11,856 bases of DNA from Hyphomicrobiales bacterium. GTDB taxonomy: Bacteria; Pseudomonadota; Alphaproteobacteria; Rhizobiales; Xanthobacteraceae. Below are positions 8,109 to 11,856 of this stretch, one piece after another. The notes below the pieces were generated by a model that did no database searches, was not told the origin of the DNA, and saw only the letters and a program-made list of their open reading frames with translations. Numbering within the stretch: the first letter of the stretch is position 1; the number at the start of each line of letters is the position of its first letter. Both the position numbers and the translations under genes were made by a program. Location of the stretch: the NCBI GenBank assembly GCA_003133345.1, contig PKXB01000111.1, positions 5,638-17,493 on the forward strand, written 5' to 3'.

Positions 8109-8352
8109 AAACGTCTCCTATGCCACTATTGTGGAGCGTAATGTCATAGTTACTGGCGTCAATGCAATCCGTGATTTCCCGTTGATCGATCGCTAGCGTC
8201 AAAGAAGAATGAAAATTGTCTATATTTTTCAGCTGTTTTCACGTAGTCGCGGATTAGCCATGCGCGTCCGGGCCGGCATATAGCTACCACCGCTAAGCAA
8301 CCTGGGCCCGGCATCGGACGGTTTCGCAATCCAAAGCTGAATTTCGTTCAAT
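8109..8352. other. Intergenic region between lnt and the XRE regulator (promoter region)
   Basis: This 244-bp stretch is the largest gene-free part of the window. On the minus strand it contains: a GC-rich inverted repeat CCGGGCC (8311-8305)/GGCCCGG (8274-8268) with an alternative CGTCCG/CGGACG pairing just outside; an AT-rich patch (about 8208-8232) with imperfect GAAAA/TTTTC symmetry; and two TTGACGCYAG motifs (8202-8193 and 8162-8153) exactly 40 bp apart. Each TTGACG could be a -35 box for the regulator gene (-10 candidates GGAAAT at 8179-8174, TACGCT at 8140-8135, both weak). A palindrome CCAC-AATA-GTGG lies at 8135-8124 before the Shine-Dalgarno. There is no T-run terminator for lnt and no convincing coding sequence. 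Confidence 0.5.
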
Positions 8353-9942
8353 CTACGGATGCATTCGCCGCCGCGCGATCATTATTAAACTTGCTACCAT
8401 AAATAGAATCAAGGCGCTGTCGCCGAAGCGCACATAGGGCGTCGGCGCGATGGCGCGCGGCAGCGATGAGTCGAGCACGCCTTCGGTGCCCAGCGGCAAC
8501 GAGTTGACGATGCGGCCGACCGGATCGACCACCGCGGAGATCCCGGTGTTGGCCGCGCGCACCAGCGGCAGGCCTACGGCGATCGCGAGCACGCGCGCCT
8601 GCTGGAAATGTTGGTAAGGCCCGGAGCTGATTCCGAACCAACCGTCATTGGTCACATTGACCAGCCAACCCGGCCGCTCGCCGCGTGGCACCGCGGTGCC
8701 GGGAAAGATCGCTTCGTAGCAGATCAGCGGCAACATTTTTGGCGCGCCCGGCACGTCCATGGCGCGCCGGCGGTCGCCCGACTGGAATCCGCCGACCATC
8801 TTGGTGAGTTGCTTCAAGCCGAGCCGTTCGAGCAGGCGCTGCAACGGCAGGTATTCGCCGAACGGCACCAGATGCACCTTGTCATAAATGCCGCGGATCG
8901 AGCCGTCGGGATCGATCACATAGACCGAATTATAGGCGTGCGGATTGCTAGCGCTGGCGGTCGGTGCGGCGCGCACCGCACCGGTGATCAACTCGGTGGA
9001 AGGTTTCAGCAACGCCGTGATCTGCGCCAGCGCGTCCGGCTCGCGCGTGAGGAAGAACGGGAACGCCGATTCCGGCCAGATCAAATGCGTGACGTCGTGC
9101 ACGCCGTTCGAGTTCGGTCCGGTGGCGCGGTCGGACAGCCGCAAATAGCGCTCCATGACCTGCGCCTTGGTGGCGTAATTGAATTTCTCGTCCTGTTGCA
9201 GATTGGGCTGCATGATGCGCAGCTTCACGCCGCTCACATAAGCGGTCGGATGCTGCCATAGCCGCGCAACGCCATAGCTCGCGAGGCCTGCGAGAATCAG
9301 GACGCCGATGAATGGCGCGCGCCGCGGATGGGCTGTGTCCGCCAAGTCGTCGGCGAGCACGGCCGGGCTGGCGCAGATCGCGATGCAGAGGAAGGTGAGG
9401 CCCCAGATGCCGACCAGCGAGACGCTTTGCGCCAGCGCCAGCGGCTCGGTAAGAGCATAGCCGAAAGTGTTCCAGGGAAATCCGCTGAGCAGATGGCCGC
9501 GCAGCCACTCCGCTGCGGTGAGCATGGCGGCCAGCGCCAGCACGCGCTCCGGCCCGCGCACCCAGATCAAGCGCGCGGCCGCAAGTCCGAGCGCAGTAAA
9601 TAACGCGAGATAGGCCGGCAAGCCGGCGACCGCCACCGGCAGCAACCAGCCGAAGGTCTTGGCATCGACCAGAAAGGCGTAGCCGACCCAGTAAAGTCCG
9701 GCGAGGAAATAGCCGAAGCCGAAGCACCAGCCGGCGACCGCCGCGGCCATGGTGCCGCTCCAGCGTCCGGCGGCGGAGCCGTCCACCAGCCAAATCAGCA
9801 CCGGAAAGGTCAGGAACAGGATCGGCCAGGCATTGATCGGAGCCAGCGCCAGCGCCGACGCGACGCCGGCGAGAAAGGCGATGATCGCGCGCCGCCAGCC
9901 GAAGGCGAGCATAACCGCATAGGCGAGGCGGGTGACAATCAC
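8353..9942 (-). CDS. lnt: Apolipoprotein N-acyltransferase Lnt
   Basis: Lnt is the inner-membrane enzyme that adds the third acyl chain to the N-terminal cysteine of lipoproteins, the last step of maturation. The 529-residue protein has about seven hydrophobic segments in residues 18-227, a periplasmic nitrilase-type domain (about 238-495), and a C-terminal membrane helix (about 507-524). The catalytic triad is complete: Glu291 in LIWPESAFP, Lys355 in YDKVHLVPFGEYLP and Cys408 in ICYEAIF. The SGFPWNTFGYAL stretch (153-164) and NVTNDGWFG (429-437) are also family hallmarks. The start is GTG (9942-9940), overlapping the corC stop as GTGA, so translational coupling is likely; no strong Shine-Dalgarno precedes it. 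The corC-lnt pair is as in E. coli. No terminator follows; 244 bp separate it from the XRE gene. Confidence 0.97.
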   Translation of the reverse strand: MIVTRLAYAVMLAFGWRRAIIAFLAGVASALALAPINAWPILFLTFPVLIWLVDGSAAGRWSGTMAAAVAGWCFGFGYFLAGLYWVGYAFLVDAKTFGWLLPVAVAGLPAYLALFTALGLAAARLIWVRGPERVLALAAMLTAAEWLRGHLLSGFPWNTFGYALTEPLALAQSVSLVGIWGLTFLCIAICASPAVLADDLADTAHPRRAPFIGVLILAGLASYGVARLWQHPTAYVSGVKLRIMQPNLQQDEKFNYATKAQVMERYLRLSDRATGPNSNGVHDVTHLIWPESAFPFFLTREPDALAQITALLKPSTELITGAVRAAPTASASNPHAYNSVYVIDPDGSIRGIYDKVHLVPFGEYLPLQRLLERLGLKQLTKMVGGFQSGDRRRAMDVPGAPKMLPLICYEAIFPGTAVPRGERPGWLVNVTNDGWFGISSGPYQHFQQARVLAIAVGLPLVRAANTGISAVVDPVGRIVNSLPLGTEGVLDSSLPRAIAPTPYVRFGDSALILFMVASLIMIARRRMHP

Positions 9943-11096
9943 GGGCGGTGCGCGCCGGCCGGCGAACCGGCGGAGGACGGCCCGCCATCCTTTTGTGCAG
10001 ACGCGTCGTCGACACCCAAGGCCGGCGGCGTGGTGCCGGCGAGTACGGCATCCGGCTCGCCGCGCTTGCGCTGCTCGCGCGGCCGTTCGCGCTTGTCCTT
10101 CAGCCTTGTGATGCGCACGCGCTTGATGCGGCGGGGATCGGCGTCCAAGACTTCGAATTCGAACAGCCCCGGTCCCGGGATCAACTCGCCGCGCACCGGC
10201 AAGCGGCCGGCGCGCGTCACCAGATAGCCGCCGAGCGTATCGACCTCCTGGGCGACGTCGCCGGGGTCGAAATCGTTGCCGATGGTTGCCGCCACGTCCT
10301 CGAGATGGGCGCGGGCGTCGGCAATGAAGGAGTCGTCGCTCTGGCGCACCACGTGCGGCAGCTCGTCCTCGTCATGCTCGTCGGCGATCTCGCCGACAAT
10401 CTGCTCGACGATGTCCTCGATCGAAACCAGGCCGTCGCTGCCGCCATATTCGTCGACCACCAGCGACAGGTGAATCCGCGTCGCCTGCATGCGCGCCAGC
10501 AGGTCGATCACCCGCGACGACGGCGGCACGAACAGGATCTCGCGCACGATCTTGGCCGCCGACAACGGCATGGAGAGATCGATCGCCTTGAGATCGAGCC
10601 CGGCCGGCAGCGGCTTCTTGCGCTTGGCGTTCTTTTCCGGGTCGACCGCCGCGCGCGCGGTCATGAACGCGATCAGGTCGCGGATATGCACCATGCCGAT
10701 CGGATCGTCGAGCGTGTCGTTATAGACGACTAGGCGCGAATGCGCGGCGCCCTCGAACGTGCGGACGAGTTCGCCGATTTTGATGTCCTGCTGCACGGCG
10801 ATGATGTCGGCGCGGGGGATCATGACGTCGCCGACACGGCGCTCGCCCAGCCCCAGGATGTTCTTGAGCATCCGGCTTTCTTCCGGCGAGAAGCCGGATT
10901 CGCCGGGCGGCATGGCGTCGAGCACGTCCTTGAGATCGGCGCGCGAGTTTGGTTTCCAGCCGAACAGCGCACGAAACACGCGCGCCACCCAGCTTTCGCC
11001 GCCTTCGCGCGGCGGCGGCACCGGCACCGGCAGATGGCGCGGCTCGTAGGGAGCGGCGTCGGCGGGACTGGAACTTGATGAATCGTTGTCAGGCAT
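9939..11096 (-). CDS. corC: CorC/YbeX-type CBS domain protein (hemolysin C/TlyC family)
   Basis: A soluble 385-residue CBS-pair protein. After a Ser/Pro-rich disordered head (1-35) come GERRVGDVMIPRADIIAVQ (84-102) opening CBS1 (about 89-148), then a basic linker (NAKRKKPL), CBS2 (about 180-238, with LVVDEYGGSDGLVSIEDIVEQIVGEIADEHD), and a CorC/HlyC transporter-associated domain (about 254-332). The tail (333-385) is charged then Ala/Gly/Pro-rich and probably unstructured. The membrane DUF21 domain of larger relatives is absent, as in E. coli YbeX. The annotation 'magnesium/cobalt efflux' for this family is weakly supported; links with YbeY, PhoH and rRNA metabolism come from the conserved cluster. 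It begins 5 nt after the ybeY stop and shares a GTGA overlap with lnt. The head and tail lengths exceed E. coli's 292-residue protein. Confidence 0.94.
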   Translation of the reverse strand: MPDNDSSSSSPADAAPYEPRHLPVPVPPPREGGESWVARVFRALFGWKPNSRADLKDVLDAMPPGESGFSPEESRMLKNILGLGERRVGDVMIPRADIIAVQQDIKIGELVRTFEGAAHSRLVVYNDTLDDPIGMVHIRDLIAFMTARAAVDPEKNAKRKKPLPAGLDLKAIDLSMPLSAAKIVREILFVPPSSRVIDLLARMQATRIHLSLVVDEYGGSDGLVSIEDIVEQIVGEIADEHDEDELPHVVRQSDDSFIADARAHLEDVAATIGNDFDPGDVAQEVDTLGGYLVTRAGRLPVRGELIPGPGLFEFEVLDADPRRIKRVRITRLKDKRERPREQRKRGEPDAVLAGTTPPALGVDDASAQKDGGPSSAGSPAGAHRP

Positions 11097-11101
11097 GGCG
11101 G

Positions 11102-11614
11102 TCAGGCGTCGCGGTTAAGATCGCGCGCGAGATGGGGATCGGGCATCTGCATGCGCGTCATGATCTTGCTTTCGAGCCCTTCCATCTCTTCGGCTTGCGC
11201 CTCGACCTGGTGATCGTAGCCGATGAGGTGAAGAAAACCATGTACCGTGAGATGGGCAAGATGATGAAGAAAAATCCGGCCGTCATCGTCGCATTCCCGC
11301 TTGAGCGTCTCATAGGCAATGACGATATCGCCGAACAGCGGCATGCGGACGCTTGCCTTCGTCGCCGCCGCCGGAAACGACAGCACGTTGGTCGGCTTGT
11401 CGATGCCGCGCCATTTGCGATTGAGCAAACGAATCGCCTTGTCGTCGGTCAGCAGGATACTCACTTCGTTGTCCGCTGTTGAGAGCGTGGCGGCGGCCGC
11501 GGCAATGGCGTCACGCACGGTCTGCTCAGCGGCGGGCTCGGCCTCCCACAGCGGCGATTGAACCTGGATGGTGATCGACGGCGCCGGCGCGCGCCGGCTC
11601 GGCGCGCTCGTCAT
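11102..11614 (-). CDS. ybeY: Endoribonuclease YbeY (16S rRNA maturation)
   Basis: YbeY is a single-strand-specific, zinc-dependent RNase needed for 16S rRNA 3'-end processing and ribosome quality control. The 170-residue protein carries the zinc motif HGFLHLIGYDH with ligands His125, His129 and His135, preceded by HHLAHLTV. It also has the conserved NVLSFP (76-81), LFGDIVIA (93-100) and the following EEMEGLESKIM (142-152). An extra N-terminus of about 12 residues (TSAPSRRAPAPS) precedes the first strand. The ATG overlaps the phoH stop as ATGA and has GAGGAC about 6 nt upstream within phoH, which supports this start and coupled translation. The phoH-ybeY pairing is nearly universal in bacteria. 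Confidence 0.97.
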   Translation of the reverse strand: MTSAPSRRAPAPSITIQVQSPLWEAEPAAEQTVRDAIAAAAATLSTADNEVSILLTDDKAIRLLNRKWRGIDKPTNVLSFPAAATKASVRMPLFGDIVIAYETLKRECDDDGRIFLHHLAHLTVHGFLHLIGYDHQVEAQAEEMEGLESKIMTRMQMPDPHLARDLNRDA

Positions 11615-11856
11615 TTCTTGTCCTCGCGCGCGGACTTGCGGTCATAGGCTTCCACGATGCGCCCCACCAGCTCGTGGCGGATCACGTCTTCATGGGTGAA
11701 GGCGACATGGCCGATGCCCTCGATGCCGTCGAGCAGCCGCACCGCTTCGGCCAGCCCCGAGGTCTGGCCGCTCGGCAGATCGACCTGGCTCGGATCGCCG
11801 GTGACGATCATGCGGCTGTTCTCGCCCAGCCGGGTCAGGAACATCTTCATCTGCAT
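11611..11856 (-). CDS. phoH: PhoH-like ATPase, C-terminal part (runs off the window)
   Basis: Only the last 81 codons are present; the frame continues past base 11856. It reads QMKMFLTRLGENSRMIVTGD, then PSQVDLPSGQTSGLAEAV, and ends with FTHEDVIRHELVGRIVEAYD and a charged tail (RKSAREDKK). These are the C-terminal motifs of the PhoH/YbeZ nucleotide-binding family: sensor-type TGD-SQ-DLP followed by the DV-RH-LV helix. The Walker A and B motifs lie outside the window. PhoH/YbeZ is an ATPase or predicted RNA helicase that works with YbeY in rRNA metabolism. The Met codons at the edge are internal (the family has QMKMFLTRLG) and not a start. Its TGA overlaps the ybeY ATG. Confidence 0.95.
   Translation of the reverse strand: MQMKMFLTRLGENSRMIVTGDPSQVDLPSGQTSGLAEAVRLLDGIEGIGHVAFTHEDVIRHELVGRIVEAYDRKSAREDKK

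Noticed and set aside
8208..8232. Plus-strand promoter with TATATT at 8221-8226
   Set aside because: No acceptable -35 at 15-19 nt, and there is no plus-strand gene downstream.
8229..8279. A 16-codon minus-strand mini-ORF (MPARTRMANPRLRENS) in the lnt-XRE spacer as a leader peptide
   Set aside because: No good Shine-Dalgarno, no regulatory codon run, and no linked terminator; short ORFs of this size are common by chance.

Overview
The window is a GC-rich, tightly packed housekeeping segment from an alphaproteobacterium, most likely of the order Hyphomicrobiales (Rhizobiales; Bradyrhizobiaceae/Xanthobacteraceae-like). The evidence is gene order and family signatures: phoH-ybeY-corC-lnt, then a PraR/PhrR-type regulator, metK and trmB, then rimP-nusA-ylxR-infB. 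The finer taxonomic placement is inferred from remembered protein flavours and was not searched.

Nearly everything lies on the minus strand, so transcription runs from high to low coordinates. (1) 11856-8353: 3' part of phoH, then ybeY, corC and lnt, packed with a 4-nt ATGA overlap, a 5-nt gap and a 4-nt GTGA overlap. This is the alphaproteobacterial version of the E. coli ybeZ-ybeY-ybeX-lnt cluster (rRNA maturation plus envelope functions). (2) 8352-8109: a 244-bp intergenic stretch with a GC-rich inverted repeat, an AT-rich patch and two copies of a TTGACGCYAG motif 40 bp apart. (3) 8108-6304: a small XRE-family repressor, then metK, which starts with GTG behind a strong Shine-Dalgarno. (4) 6254-5550: trmB, separated from metK by a 32-bp REP-like palindrome. 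(5) 4470-5549, plus strand: a DUF2336 protein of unknown function, the only plus-strand gene. Its stop codon directly abuts the trmB stop. (6) 4469-4256: a 214-bp divergent control region with the rimP promoter, a perfect 7-bp-arm dyad over its -10 box, and a leader with two abutting hairpins, the second being an intrinsic terminator. (7) 4255-1: rimP, nusA, a ylxR/L7Ae-like RNA-binding protein, and the 5' part of infB, with a 3-nt gap, an 18-nt gap and a 4-nt overlap. This is the classical translation/antitermination operon.

The themes are ribosome and RNA maturation (YbeY, PhoH, TrmB, RimP, YlxR-like), transcription-translation coupling (NusA, IF-2), SAM supply (MetK, whose product TrmB uses) and lipoprotein maturation (Lnt). 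I see no mobile element, CRISPR, prophage, rRNA or tRNA gene, and no gene-free stretch above 300 bp. I do not find a convincing undescribed multi-gene system. The points most worth checking are the rimP leader with its operator-like dyad, the DUF2336 gene placed against the grain of a conserved block, and the unexplained structure between lnt and the XRE gene.
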